In this document: in pieces, positions 1 through 8,833 of the stretch
Position numbering within the stretch: position 1 is the stretch's first letter
Layout of the letters: each line of letters opens with the position of its first letter
DNA from: an uncultured Hyphomonas sp.
GTDB lineage: Bacteria > Pseudomonadota > Alphaproteobacteria > Caulobacterales > Hyphomonadaceae
Length of the DNA stretch: 64,000 bases
Reading direction: 5' to 3'
NCBI RefSeq assembly: GCF_963675305.1
Contig: NZ_OY776147.1
Location: 1,736,001 to 1,800,000, forward strand
Program-made: the position numbers and the translations under genes
The notes under the pieces: generated by a model
What the model saw: the letters and a program-made list of their open reading frames with translations, nothing else
What the model was told of the DNA's origin: nothing
Databases searched by the model: none

Positions 1-84
1 GATCCGAAAGCTGGTGAGGCCGACACAGAGGAAGCCACGGAAACGAAATCTGACGACGCAGGCACACCGGAAACAGAATCCTGA
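1..84 (+). CDS. C-terminal end of an unidentified acidic-tailed protein (partial)
   Basis: The first 27 codons of the window are open in frame 1 and end at a TGA. The peptide is almost entirely D, E, T, A, K and G, which is typical of a disordered acidic tail. There is no recognisable domain, so the function cannot be named. The gene starts outside the window and lies 34 bases before the SET-domain gene on the same strand, so the two could be co-transcribed. The reading frame is supported only by composition and the absence of stops. Confidence 0.45.
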   Translation, partial: DPKAGEADTEEATETKSDDAGTPETES

Positions 85-118
85 TGCTTTACTCCGGGCA
101 GCATGGTAATTCCCCATC

Positions 119-502
119 ATGCTCCCGGATAATTCGTCCTCGCTGGTCGAGGTAAAACAATCGCCTCTGCATGGCCGCGGCTTGTACGCAGTCAAAAAGA
201 TTCCAGCGGGAACAAAGATCGGCACCTGGCCGGTACTCATCCTCAACGAAGAAGATACGGATCGGATCCGGCATACCCGCCTCTATCATTACGTCTTCTT
301 CGTCGACGAGACGTCAGACGGCCGGATGCGCACAGCAGTTGCGTTTGGCGCTATCGCCATGTGCAATCACAGCACAGAAGCAAATGCTGTATTTGATGTG
401 ACTTCGAAGGAGGCCACCGTCACCCTGTCCGCCATGCGGGATATTGAAGCCGGCGAAGAAATCCTGATCGACTACGGAGATTTCGCCTCTGAAGCCGTCT
501 GA
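119..502 (+). CDS. SET-domain protein (probable protein-lysine methyltransferase)
   Basis: A 127-residue stand-alone SET domain. The N-terminal HGRG motif is at residues 18-21, the CNHS motif that forms the knot and S-adenosylmethionine pocket at 82-85, and the C-terminal GEEILIDYG motif, with the catalytic-site tyrosine, at 112-120. These are the family's three landmarks, so a SAM-dependent lysine methyltransferase fold is well supported. The substrate is unknown. Bacterial proteins of this size usually lack the pre-SET and post-SET zinc regions, as here. It converges on gatC with only three bases between the two stops. Confidence 0.85.
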   Translation: MLPDNSSSLVEVKQSPLHGRGLYAVKKIPAGTKIGTWPVLILNEEDTDRIRHTRLYHYVFFVDETSDGRMRTAVAFGAIAMCNHSTEANAVFDVTSKEATVTLSAMRDIEAGEEILIDYGDFASEAV

Positions 503-505
503 TTT

Positions 506-793
506 CTACTCCACAGATTTCGGAACCACGAAGAAGCCGTCTTCGGTACGGGGAGCATTGGCCAGCACCTGATCGGGAATGTTGCCATCTGTCACGACAT
601 CTTCGCGCATCGGCAGTTTGGTTTCGACCACCGAAGTCATCGGCTCCACACCGTCGATGTCGACTTCGTTCAGCTGGTCGATCCAGCCGAGAATGCCGTT
701 CAGTTCACCGGCCAGTTCTTCCAGATGCGCCTCGTCGACCGCGATCCGCGACAGGCGCGCAACCTTGCGAACATCGTCCTTCGTGACACTCAT
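506..793 (-). CDS. gatC: Aspartyl/glutamyl-tRNA amidotransferase subunit C
   Basis: 95 residues, the usual GatC length. The protein opens with the typical helix containing VRKVARLSRI and ends in the region with LPMREDVV and the FFVVPKSVE tail that wraps around GatA in the GatCAB complex. GatCAB converts mischarged Glu-tRNA(Gln) or Asp-tRNA(Asn) to the amidated forms, as expected in alphaproteobacteria without GlnRS. gatA and gatB would be expected downstream, but the SET gene lies there instead on the opposite strand, so gatC is separated from its partners. Divergent from ruvX. Confidence 0.95.
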   Translation of the reverse strand: MSVTKDDVRKVARLSRIAVDEAHLEELAGELNGILGWIDQLNEVDIDGVEPMTSVVETKLPMREDVVTDGNIPDQVLANAPRTEDGFFVVPKSVE

Positions 794-867
794 GCGAACT
801 CTCCGAAATTGCTGCGGCCGGAATACGCCATAGGCAACGCCCCATCAAGGCGCTATGTGGGCAGCCC

Positions 868-1326
868 ATGCCAGTCGTTGATGTCGCCGATTTCCCTTCT
901 GCCGGTCCCCTGCTCGGGCTCGACCCCGGGACGAAGACAATCGGCGTCGCGTCCTGCGACGCCCTGCGCATGATCGCCAGTCCGGTAGAAACCATTCCCA
1001 AGGGCCGGAAACTCCCGCCCGTGCTGGAGCGCCTGTTCGCGCTTTATGATGAGCGGAACGCTGTCGGGCTGGTTCTTGGCCTTCCCCTCAACATGGATGG
1101 TAGCGAAGGCCCTCGCGCGCAGTCTATCCGCGCGCTCGCCTGGAACATCCTGAAATACCGCGATGTGCCGATCCTGCTGCAGGATGAGCGCCTTTCTACA
1201 GCTGAAGCCGAATGGGCGATGTTGGAGGCCGACCTGTCCCGCAAACGCCGGGCCGAACGCATAGACGCATCGGCAGCCGCGATCATTCTCAAATCGGCGC
1301 TGGAACGGCTGGAGCGAGGCGCATGA
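868..1326 (+). CDS. ruvX: YqgF/RuvX-type Holliday junction resolvase-like nuclease (pre-16S rRNA processing)
   Basis: 152 residues with an RNase H-like fold. The first strand carries LGLDPGTKTIGVA with the catalytic Asp at 19. QDERLST at 105-111 and an Asp at 133 (RIDASAAA) supply the other acidic positions. YqgF proteins are essential in several bacteria and are linked to 16S rRNA 5'-end maturation; the resolvase role is debated. Its ATG overlaps no gene, and its stop overlaps the start of the AEC permease (ATGA), so translation is probably coupled. Confidence 0.92.
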   Translation: MPVVDVADFPSAGPLLGLDPGTKTIGVASCDALRMIASPVETIPKGRKLPPVLERLFALYDERNAVGLVLGLPLNMDGSEGPRAQSIRALAWNILKYRDVPILLQDERLSTAEAEWAMLEADLSRKRRAERIDASAAAIILKSALERLERGA

Positions 1327-2249
1327 GCGGATTTCTTTATGCCCTTCTGCCGGTCATTGCGATTGTCACGCTCGGTCATGTGCTCTCGGTCCGCAAATGG
1401 ATTCCGACCGAGAGCTGGCGCGCCATTGAGCGGCTGTCTTATGTTGTCCTGTTCCCGGCTCTCATCGTCCGGACTCTCGCCAACGCCCCGTTTGAAACAG
1501 CTCCCTGGCGCCTGGCTGGCGCTTTGATCCTGGCACAGTTTGCCCTCGCGGGGGTCGGCTGGCTTGGGCGCTTCCTGCCGGGCATGCCACGGCCGGCGGT
1601 TGGGTCGGTCATCCAGTCGAATGTCCGGTGGAACACGATGATTGGCCTCTCGATTGGCAGCCTTCTGTTCGGACAGGACGGCCTTGCGCTGGTTACCATC
1701 GCCGCCGCCGCCATGATTCCGACAGCCAATGTCCTGTCGGTGTATGCGTTGATCGCCCATGCCGACCGCCCGCACGGCCCTGCGCCCAAGCCGATTCTGG
1801 CCCTTGTCCGCAATCCGATCGTGATTGCCTGTGCAGCAGGACTTGCGCTGGCAGCAGCAAACATCGAGTTGCCGGAGCTTCTCGACGACAGTCTCGGTAT
1901 TCTGGGTGACGCGGCCCTCGCACTCGGGCTGCTGTCAGCGGGCGCTGGCGTGGATTTGTCCGCCCTGCGCCGGGCCGGGCCGCGAACCTTCTCCTGGTCA
2001 CTCGTCAGGCTCATCGGACTGCCTGTTTTTGCCGTGGGATTCGGCCTGTTGCTTGGCCTGTCTGGCATTCCCCTGACCATCGCCGTGATCTGCGCTGCGA
2101 CGCCGACCGCCACATCCTCCTACATTCTTGCCCGGGAACTTGGTGGAGACGCGCCGCTGGCCGCCAACCTGATCGCGGTCGAGACGGTCCTTGCCATGAT
2201 CACGATGCCGCTTCTCTACCTCGCAGTGATGCAGCTTCCTTCGGCCTGA
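1323..2249 (+). CDS. AEC-family permease (auxin efflux carrier-like transporter)
   Basis: 308 residues, nearly all hydrophobic, with about ten predicted membrane segments in two halves separated by a short polar loop around the HADRPHGPAPK stretch. This is the AEC/BART layout (PF03547). The start chosen is the ATG at 1323, overlapping the ruvX stop; an upstream in-frame extension would run through ruvX coding sequence and is not credible. The glycine- and proline-rich segment near the C-terminus (CAATPTATSSYILAREL) is typical of the family. The substrate cannot be predicted; AEC members export or import organic acids and related anions. Confidence 0.85.
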   Translation: MSGFLYALLPVIAIVTLGHVLSVRKWIPTESWRAIERLSYVVLFPALIVRTLANAPFETAPWRLAGALILAQFALAGVGWLGRFLPGMPRPAVGSVIQSNVRWNTMIGLSIGSLLFGQDGLALVTIAAAAMIPTANVLSVYALIAHADRPHGPAPKPILALVRNPIVIACAAGLALAAANIELPELLDDSLGILGDAALALGLLSAGAGVDLSALRRAGPRTFSWSLVRLIGLPVFAVGFGLLLGLSGIPLTIAVICAATPTATSSYILARELGGDAPLAANLIAVETVLAMITMPLLYLAVMQLPSA

Positions 2250-2304
2250 GGGCTTGAAGCCCGGCGGAATCAGGCCTAAACCGCCAAAAATCGAAAGGGC
2301 CTCC

Positions 2305-3252
2305 ATGAACCGGGCGGCATATCACTACAGCTTCGATCACGAGCACCTGCTCAGTATTGAAGGGCTTTCTCCTCTCGATATTACCCACATTCTGGACCTT
2401 GCAGATCGCTACGCCGAAGCAACCCGCGCGGGTATCCGGCCGGATCCTGTGCTCAAGGGCAAGGTTGTGGTGAACCTGTTCTTCGAGAACTCCACCCGGA
2501 CCATGAGCAGTTTCGAGATCGCCGCCCGCCGGCTCGGTGCGGACGTCATTTCGATGCCGGTTGCAGCCTCAAGCGTGAAGAAGGGCGAGACGCTCATCGA
2601 CACGGCAATGACCCTCAATGCCATGAAACCGGACGCCCTGATCGTTCGGCATTCAGCATCTGGCGGGCCGAAACTCCTCTCCCGCAAGGTGGATTGCGCC
2701 GTCATCAATGCTGGCGATGGAACGCATCAACACCCGACACAGGGCCTGCTCGACACGCTGACCATCCGGCGCACCAAGGGACGGATTGAAGGCCTGAAAG
2801 TGGTTATCTGCGGTGACATTGCTCACTCCCGGGTGGCCCGGTCGACAACGCAAGCGCTTCACCTGATGGGCGCGGAAGTACACCTTTGCGCACCACATAC
2901 ACTCCTGCCCTCCGGCACCGAAACCTGGGGCGCAGCAAGCGCGACGACCGACTTCGACAAAGCCCTGAAAGGTGCAGACATCGTCATGATGCTGCGCCTG
3001 CAGCTGGAACGGATGGACGGCGCCTTCCTGCCGAGCCGCCGTGAATATTTCAGCTATTTCGGGCTGACAAAAGACCGGCTTGCCCTCGCTAAACCGGATG
3101 CGACGGTGATGCATCCCGGCCCGATGAACCGGGGAATCGAGATCGAAAGCGCAATTGCTGACGGCGAACAGTCCGTCATCACCGAACAAGTCGAAATGGG
3201 CGTCGCCGTTCGCGAAGCTGTGCTTCACCTTCTGGCGGGAGGGCACGCATGA
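2305..3252 (+). CDS. pyrB: Aspartate carbamoyltransferase catalytic subunit
   Basis: 315 residues. The carbamoyl-phosphate loop STRT is at 63-66 and the HPTQ active-site motif at 143-146; HPGPMNRG lies near the C-terminus. It makes carbamoyl-aspartate in pyrimidine synthesis. The ATG at 2305 has AAAGGG eight bases upstream; an in-frame ATG at 2254 would add 17 atypical residues. The pyrC-like gene overlaps by four bases (ATGA). No regulatory PyrI is present. The partner gene has lost its catalytic residues, which fits the ATCase/pseudo-DHOase complexes known from pseudomonads. Confidence 0.96.
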   Translation: MNRAAYHYSFDHEHLLSIEGLSPLDITHILDLADRYAEATRAGIRPDPVLKGKVVVNLFFENSTRTMSSFEIAARRLGADVISMPVAASSVKKGETLIDTAMTLNAMKPDALIVRHSASGGPKLLSRKVDCAVINAGDGTHQHPTQGLLDTLTIRRTKGRIEGLKVVICGDIAHSRVARSTTQALHLMGAEVHLCAPHTLLPSGTETWGAASATTDFDKALKGADIVMMLRLQLERMDGAFLPSRREYFSYFGLTKDRLALAKPDATVMHPGPMNRGIEIESAIADGEQSVITEQVEMGVAVREAVLHLLAGGHA

Positions 3253-4541
3253 GCCTCAGCATCTACAATGCCCGCCTGCTCGACCCGGCCAGCGGACTGG
3301 ATGAAACCGGCGCCATCCTGCTTGACCGTGGCAAGATCAAGGAGATCGCCAGAGGTCAGACTTCGCCTCATACAGACGCAGCTAATACCATCGATGCGGC
3401 GGGTCTGTGCCTCGCCCCCGGTCTGATCGACCTTCGCGTCAAAACAGGCGAACCGGGCATCGAGCAAAAAGAGACTCTGGCCACCGCCTCACGTTCTGCT
3501 GTGGCTGGCGGAATTACCAGTTTCGTCGTCATGCCCGACACACGGCCCGTCATAGACGATATGGCGCTTGTCAGGTTCGTCATGGACACGGCTAAAGCCA
3601 ATGCTGCCGCGCGTATTTATCCGGCGGGGGCCCTGACAACCGGTCTGGAAGGCAGTGCAATGGCCGAGATCGGGCTGATGGCGAAATCAGGCGCCATCCT
3701 GTTCACCAATGGTGATATACCCGTTGCGAACGCCTCTATCCTGAAACGAGCAATGGCATACGCCGCCAGTCTCGGCGCTACTATCATGTCGCGCCCGGAT
3801 GAGCGGACTCTTTCAGGCTCCGGCGTGATGAATGCAGGAGAACTCGCCGGACGCATGGGCCTGCCAGGAATCCCCGTCGAGGCCGAATGGATCGGCGCAA
3901 TGCGCGATACTTCACTGGCTGAAGCAACGGGATGCACACTGATCCTTGATCAGGTTTCCACACCGCGCACAGTGGCAATCGCCATGGAAGCCCGCAAGCG
4001 CGGAACAAACGTATTCACAACCGCTGCGGCGCACAGCTTCTTCTTCAATGAACTGGATGTCGGGGACTATCTGACCTACTGCAAGGTCAACCCTCCGTTC
4101 CGGGATGAAGAGACTCGCCTGGGGCTGATCGATGCACTGAAGAACGGACAGATCGATGCTGTCGTGTCCGCCCACGATCCTCAGCCACCGGAAGAAAAAC
4201 GCCTGCCATTCGGCGAGGCTGCTTTCGGGGCCGCTGGGCTGGAAACGGTGCTGCCAGCAATGCTGAGCCTGGTTCACGACGGCCCGCTTAATCTGCTGGA
4301 GGCGCTGGCGCCCATAACCTGCAGGCCAGCCGATATGCTGGGCCTGCCGCAAGGCCGCCTCGCGAAGAACGCGCCGGCAGACCTCATCCTCTTCGATCCC
4401 GGCAAGCCCTGGCTGTGCGAACGTGAGCATTTGGGTTCACGCTCTACCAACTCGCCATTCGACGGACGGCGCCTGCAGGGCCGCGTCTTGCGGACTTTTG
4501 TCGGCGGAGAGGAAGTCTTTGCGCATGCGAGCCTCGCCTGA
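3249..4541 (+). CDS. Dihydroorotase-like protein, probably non-catalytic (PyrC'/PyrX type)
   Basis: 430 residues with the full length and fold pattern of class I dihydroorotase, including PGLIDLRVKTGEPG at 57-70, VMPDTRPV and a C-terminal ADLILFDP strand. The metal-binding HxH that normally follows the Asp is replaced by R63 and K65, and the substrate Arg of LRE is a Gly. The usual TDHAPH near the C-terminus reads SAHDPQ, losing the catalytic Asp. The HCED-type histidine reads SRPDER. A functional binuclear centre is therefore very unlikely. In Pseudomonas a similar inactive homologue is required for PyrB assembly, so a structural role is inferred. A catalytic PyrC should exist elsewhere. Confidence 0.9.
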   Translation: MSLSIYNARLLDPASGLDETGAILLDRGKIKEIARGQTSPHTDAANTIDAAGLCLAPGLIDLRVKTGEPGIEQKETLATASRSAVAGGITSFVVMPDTRPVIDDMALVRFVMDTAKANAAARIYPAGALTTGLEGSAMAEIGLMAKSGAILFTNGDIPVANASILKRAMAYAASLGATIMSRPDERTLSGSGVMNAGELAGRMGLPGIPVEAEWIGAMRDTSLAEATGCTLILDQVSTPRTVAIAMEARKRGTNVFTTAAAHSFFFNELDVGDYLTYCKVNPPFRDEETRLGLIDALKNGQIDAVVSAHDPQPPEEKRLPFGEAAFGAAGLETVLPAMLSLVHDGPLNLLEALAPITCRPADMLGLPQGRLAKNAPADLILFDPGKPWLCEREHLGSRSTNSPFDGRRLQGRVLRTFVGGEEVFAHASLA

Positions 4542-4601
4542 GAAGGCTTGCCCGGACGCTCATCTCTGCCTACCACTTAAACGTGTTTCCGGGAGTTGCG
4601 C

Positions 4602-5234
4602 ATGGACGCATATCTTGTCTTTCTGCTTGCCGCACTGGCCGGCTACCTCGCCGGTTCAATCCCGTTTGGGCTCCTGTTGACGCGGGCAGCCGGACTGGGA
4701 GACATCCGTCAGGTCGGCTCCGGCAATATCGGCGCGACAAACGTCCTGCGCACCGGTCGCAAGGACCTGGCGCTCGCGACGCTTCTGCTCGATAGCCTGA
4801 AAGCAGGCCTCGTTGCGCTAGGATTTGGCCTGCTGGGCGGCGCAGAGCTTGGACTTGTTGCCGGGGCGGCGGCTTTCGTCGGGCATTGTTACCCCGTCTG
4901 GCTCGGCTTCAAGGGCGGCAAAGGCGTTGCAACTTTCGCTGGCCTGCTGCCGTTTGTGTCTTTGCCAGCCTTCTATGTGGCAGCACCTGTGTGGTTGAGC
5001 ATTTTCGCGATCACACGGATCTCTTCCCTTGCTGCCCTGACTGCCGCAGCGCTCGTCGCACCTGGCGCCTGGTTCGTTGAGGAACTGATGCACCGGCCGC
5101 ACAACTGGTTTGTGCTTCTCGGACTGGCAGGTTTGTCGATATTCGTCTTCTGGACCCATCGCGCCAATCTCGGCCGCCTTCTGAAGGGCACCGAGCCGCG
5201 TTTCGGAAGCTCAAAAGCGAAACCGGACGCATGA
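4602..5234 (+). CDS. plsY: Acyl-phosphate:glycerol-3-phosphate acyltransferase
   Basis: 210 residues, an integral membrane enzyme that transfers an acyl group from acyl-phosphate to glycerol-3-phosphate, the first step of phospholipid synthesis. The three PlsY loops are visible: GSGNIGATNV at 39-48, the KGGKGVAT glycine-rich acyl-phosphate site near 103, and a C-terminal THRANLGRLLKGTEPRF. About five membrane segments. ATG at 4602 with GGGAG at 4591-4595 is preferred over a TTG six bases upstream. Its stop overlaps dprA (ATGA). Confidence 0.95.
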   Translation: MDAYLVFLLAALAGYLAGSIPFGLLLTRAAGLGDIRQVGSGNIGATNVLRTGRKDLALATLLLDSLKAGLVALGFGLLGGAELGLVAGAAAFVGHCYPVWLGFKGGKGVATFAGLLPFVSLPAFYVAAPVWLSIFAITRISSLAALTAAALVAPGAWFVEELMHRPHNWFVLLGLAGLSIFVFWTHRANLGRLLKGTEPRFGSSKAKPDA

Positions 5235-6328
5235 CTTCTGACAGCGAAAGGCTGGACTGGATCCGCCTCGCAAGGACCCACGGAATCGGGCCTGTCAGCT
5301 TTTTTCAGCTCATTCGCCGCTATGGTTCCGCCAGCGCTGCGCTGGATGCCCTGCCGGATCTGTCCGCCCGCTCACGAAAGGGGCGTCCGCTTCAGCCTCC
5401 GGAACGCCATCTTGTCGAGCAGGAGCTGGACGCTGCCAATCGATATGGCGCTCGTCTCGTTCTCAGCTCCGAACCGGACTATCCGCCGCTCCTGAATGAC
5501 CTTGAGCCTCCGCCGCCCGTCCTCACCCTGCTGGGGCGGGCCGACGTTGCATCCCGGCCAACCGTGGCAATTGTCGGGGCGCGTAACGCCTCCGCCGCAG
5601 GCCGAAAGATTGCCCGCGATATGGCAGCGGAGCTTGGCCGGAATGGTTTCACTATCGTGTCGGGCCTGGCGCTGGGCATCGATGGCGAGGCGCATGCGGC
5701 AAGCATTGAAACAGGCACGATCGCAGTGCTGGGCGGCGCAATCGACCATGTGTACCCACCACAACACAAGCGCCTCTACGCTGAAGTTGCCGCTTCTGGC
5801 CTGATTGTTTCCGAAAGCCCGTTCGGCTACCGGGCCAAGGCGCAGGATTTTCCGCGCCGCAACAGGATCATCACCGGCATGTCCCTCGGGGTCGTGGTTG
5901 TGGAGGCCGCTGAACGTTCCGGATCACTGATTTCAGCGCGGGTCGCCGGAGAACAGGGGCGCGAGGTCATGGCCGTGCCCGGCTCTCCCTTGGATCCACG
6001 TGCAGCCGGGACGAACAGCCTTCTTCACCAGGGCGCAACGCTCGTCCGTCATGCGGACGACGTACTGGACATTCTTGCGACGCTTGACCGGCGCCAGGTG
6101 TGCGCACCACCTCCACGCCCTTTCGAATTCGACCCGGAAGCCGGGGAGCCGAGCGAATCGGAATTGCATCGGGTGCTGGAGGCCTTGTCTCCTCATCCCA
6201 TGCCAATCGACGAAATCGCACGCGCCAGCGGCCTGCCTGCATCGCGCTGTGCCGCCGTCCTGCTTGAACTTGAATTGTCGGGAGAAGCCCAGACACTACC
6301 GGGTGGATTGGCCGCCAAGGCGTTTTGA
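5231..6328 (+). CDS. dprA: DNA-processing protein DprA (RecA loader in transformation)
   Basis: 365 residues. An N-terminal helix-hairpin-helix-like region (RTHGIGPVSFFQLI) is followed by the Rossmann core: VGARNAS at 115-121, SGLALGIDGEAH at 144-155, and FPRRNRII at 207-214. The C-terminal 60 residues resemble the winged-helix DML1-like domain. DprA binds single-stranded DNA and loads RecA during natural transformation; it is also widespread in non-competent species. It starts inside the plsY stop codon, and this plsY-dprA coupling is common in alphaproteobacteria (recalled, not checked). Confidence 0.95.
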   Translation: MTSDSERLDWIRLARTHGIGPVSFFQLIRRYGSASAALDALPDLSARSRKGRPLQPPERHLVEQELDAANRYGARLVLSSEPDYPPLLNDLEPPPPVLTLLGRADVASRPTVAIVGARNASAAGRKIARDMAAELGRNGFTIVSGLALGIDGEAHAASIETGTIAVLGGAIDHVYPPQHKRLYAEVAASGLIVSESPFGYRAKAQDFPRRNRIITGMSLGVVVVEAAERSGSLISARVAGEQGREVMAVPGSPLDPRAAGTNSLLHQGATLVRHADDVLDILATLDRRQVCAPPPRPFEFDPEAGEPSESELHRVLEALSPHPMPIDEIARASGLPASRCAAVLLELELSGEAQTLPGGLAAKAF

Positions 6329-6495
6329 CCAGGATGGGCACGTGTGGCCAAGCTGCACCGGCTGGGTGCCGAAAAATCACTCATCCGCGCTCCGTGGCTG
6401 GACGATGCCGGGGACAGCCTCTAAGCCTCAGTCACCGAGACAGAATTCCGTATTCCGCAGCCGGCGCTGCCGGGGCAAAACCGAGGTAGCCCGAA

Positions 6496-8682
6496 TTGGC
6501 CAACTGGTACCATTACGCTGCAGCCCTGGCCCTTGCCGCATCCCCGTCGTTCGGGGCGGTCGCGCAGGAAAGCAGTGCGCCAGATGCGACGGCCAGTTCG
6601 CAGCAGGTCGTCCTCGAAGCTGACTATGTTTATGAGTTGCGTGACGAAAACTCCATCGTCGCGGAAGGCAATGTAGAAGCGCTCTATGACGGGCGAATCC
6701 TGCGCGCTGACCGGCTTGTCTACAACCGGACCACCGAGCGCGTCCGGGCGACCGGAAATGTCGTTATAATCGACACTGACGGCTCCCAGCAATTTTCCGA
6801 TGAAGTCGAAGTCGGTTCCAATCTCTCGGATGGATACGCGATCGGATATTCGGCCCGTCTGACCGACGGCTCGACCATTGTGGCAAATTCAGCCATCCGC
6901 CAGTCGGACGGCATAAACGCGATGGATCAGGTCATTTATACGGCCTGCGCTATCTGTGAAGCCAAGGGCCAGACACCGACCTGGTCCCTGCGGGCCCGCC
7001 GCGCCGTGCTGGACCAGGAAACCCAGATGATTTCCTATCGCGACGCGGTTCTGGAAGTCATGGGCATCCCGGTGTTCTACTTCCCCTATCTGGCGCACCC
7101 GGACCCTACGTCTGACCGGCGTTCCGGCCTGATGATCCCGTCCGCCGGATTCTCGTCGAAGCTCGGCGCATTCTACCAGCAGCCCTATTACTGGGCGATC
7201 TCGGACTCCTCGGACCTGACGATCGCGCCGCTGATCACGGAAAACGTCAATCCGATGCTGGAACTCGATTACCGCAAGCGGTTCTATTCGGGTGCGATCA
7301 ACATCAATACCAGCATCACACGGGAAAAAGACTTCGACAGCGACGGCGAGAAGTTTGGCGAGGAAAAGTGGCGCGGCCATCTGTACGGCAGCGGCCGGTT
7401 TGCGCTGACAAAAGAATGGCAATGGGGCTTCGGCATCGAAACCCAAACCGACGACCTGTATGACCGCCGCTACGACATCGACGGACAAGGCGATAAACGC
7501 GGGATCTATCAAAGCCAGCCACGCCGGCTCCTGTCCCAGCTATACGCCGTGGGTCAGGGCGACTCTTACTACACAGACGTTTCCCTTCTCTCGATACAGG
7601 GCCTCCGTGGAAGCGATGCCGATGGCAGCCTGCCAACTGTCACGCCCTTGCTGTTCAGCGAAAAATACTGGGATCTCGGCGACTACGGCTTTGCTAGTGT
7701 GAACGCCTCGACTGCCATTCTGCGCCGCGATGTCGGCGATGACAGCCAGCGCGTCAGCGTTGGGGCAGACTGGTCGACATACAAGATTCTGCCCGGCGGC
7801 TTTACCTTCGAGCCTTTTGCAGAACTGAGAGGTGATTACTATCAGCTCGATCAGAAACGCATCGAAGACGATAACGCATCGAGGCTGGTCGGCAATGCCG
7901 GAGCGCGCATCGCCTATCCGATGATCCGTCCCGGCAAGACGGTGGACATCATGCTCGAGCCGGAAGTCATGGCCGCATGGGGCACGTCAAATTCGAATGA
8001 CCCGATCATCCCGAATGAAGATGCCCTGTTATTCGAAATGGATGAAACCGTCCTGTTCGATGCGAACACGGTTGCCGGTTATGACCTCTACGAAGGTGAT
8101 GGGAAAATCTCTGCCGGGCTGACGGCTCGGGCAGTCTGGAAAGACGGCCCGGAACTTTCTGCCACTGTCGGTCGGAGATGGCGGTCCCGGCCAGACCCAA
8201 GCTTTGAAAAAGTCACCAACCTCGATGGCACGACATCCGATTGGGTGGCCGCAGCGACAGCGGATTTCGGTTCGGCCCTGCGCATCGATACACAGGTCCG
8301 GCTTGATGAAGACGGGCTGGAACTGAACCGGATCGATACTCGCCTGTCCACACAGTCTTCCCGATGGCGCGCAACCGGCCAATACTACAAGATCAGCGAA
8401 CGGCTGAACCCGAACCAGGCGGAAGACGAAGGTTTCTTCATGACCGGCGAGTTCCGGATCACCGAACGCTACTCCTTCATCTACGGCCAGTTGCGTGACA
8501 TAGCGAACAACCGGAACGCCAGAAAGGATTTCGGTATCGCCTATGAAGACGACTGCTCACGCCTCGAGCTGGTCTATAGCCGCTCGGAACTGCAGGATCG
8601 AACACAAGGTCCGTCAGAAAACATTCAGATCCGCTTTTCTCTCAAAACACTCGGTCAGTTCGGGTCCAGCGAATTCGATTAA
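6496..8682 (+). CDS. lptD: LPS-assembly outer membrane protein LptD
   Basis: 728 residues. An N-terminal signal peptide with likely cleavage after AVA, then the periplasmic OstA/beta-jellyroll domain (VVLEADYVYELRDENSIVAEG), the conserved YTACAICEA motif with a pair of cysteines and TPTWSLRARRA, and a long C-terminal beta-barrel that inserts LPS in the outer leaflet. The start is a TTG at 6496 with GAGG nine bases upstream; an in-frame TAG at 6487 rules out any longer form. The signal peptide has no lysine or arginine, which is unusual. surA follows, giving the common lptD-surA-pdxA-rsmA order of alphaproteobacteria. Confidence 0.93.
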   Translation: MANWYHYAAALALAASPSFGAVAQESSAPDATASSQQVVLEADYVYELRDENSIVAEGNVEALYDGRILRADRLVYNRTTERVRATGNVVIIDTDGSQQFSDEVEVGSNLSDGYAIGYSARLTDGSTIVANSAIRQSDGINAMDQVIYTACAICEAKGQTPTWSLRARRAVLDQETQMISYRDAVLEVMGIPVFYFPYLAHPDPTSDRRSGLMIPSAGFSSKLGAFYQQPYYWAISDSSDLTIAPLITENVNPMLELDYRKRFYSGAININTSITREKDFDSDGEKFGEEKWRGHLYGSGRFALTKEWQWGFGIETQTDDLYDRRYDIDGQGDKRGIYQSQPRRLLSQLYAVGQGDSYYTDVSLLSIQGLRGSDADGSLPTVTPLLFSEKYWDLGDYGFASVNASTAILRRDVGDDSQRVSVGADWSTYKILPGGFTFEPFAELRGDYYQLDQKRIEDDNASRLVGNAGARIAYPMIRPGKTVDIMLEPEVMAAWGTSNSNDPIIPNEDALLFEMDETVLFDANTVAGYDLYEGDGKISAGLTARAVWKDGPELSATVGRRWRSRPDPSFEKVTNLDGTTSDWVAAATADFGSALRIDTQVRLDEDGLELNRIDTRLSTQSSRWRATGQYYKISERLNPNQAEDEGFFMTGEFRITERYSFIYGQLRDIANNRNARKDFGIAYEDDCSRLELVYSRSELQDRTQGPSENIQIRFSLKTLGQFGSSEFD

Positions 8683-8833
8683 GTCTGCCACTGCCCCGAA
8701 ATCGCCGTGAACCCTAAATATCCGTAAGTTATCAGGGCTGACTGCGGGCCCGCGTTGCGCCATGCATCAGGATTTGTATGGTCGAAGTTGAATACCTGCC
8801 TGCGGGATCGCAGGCATGAATTGGAGACCTCTG

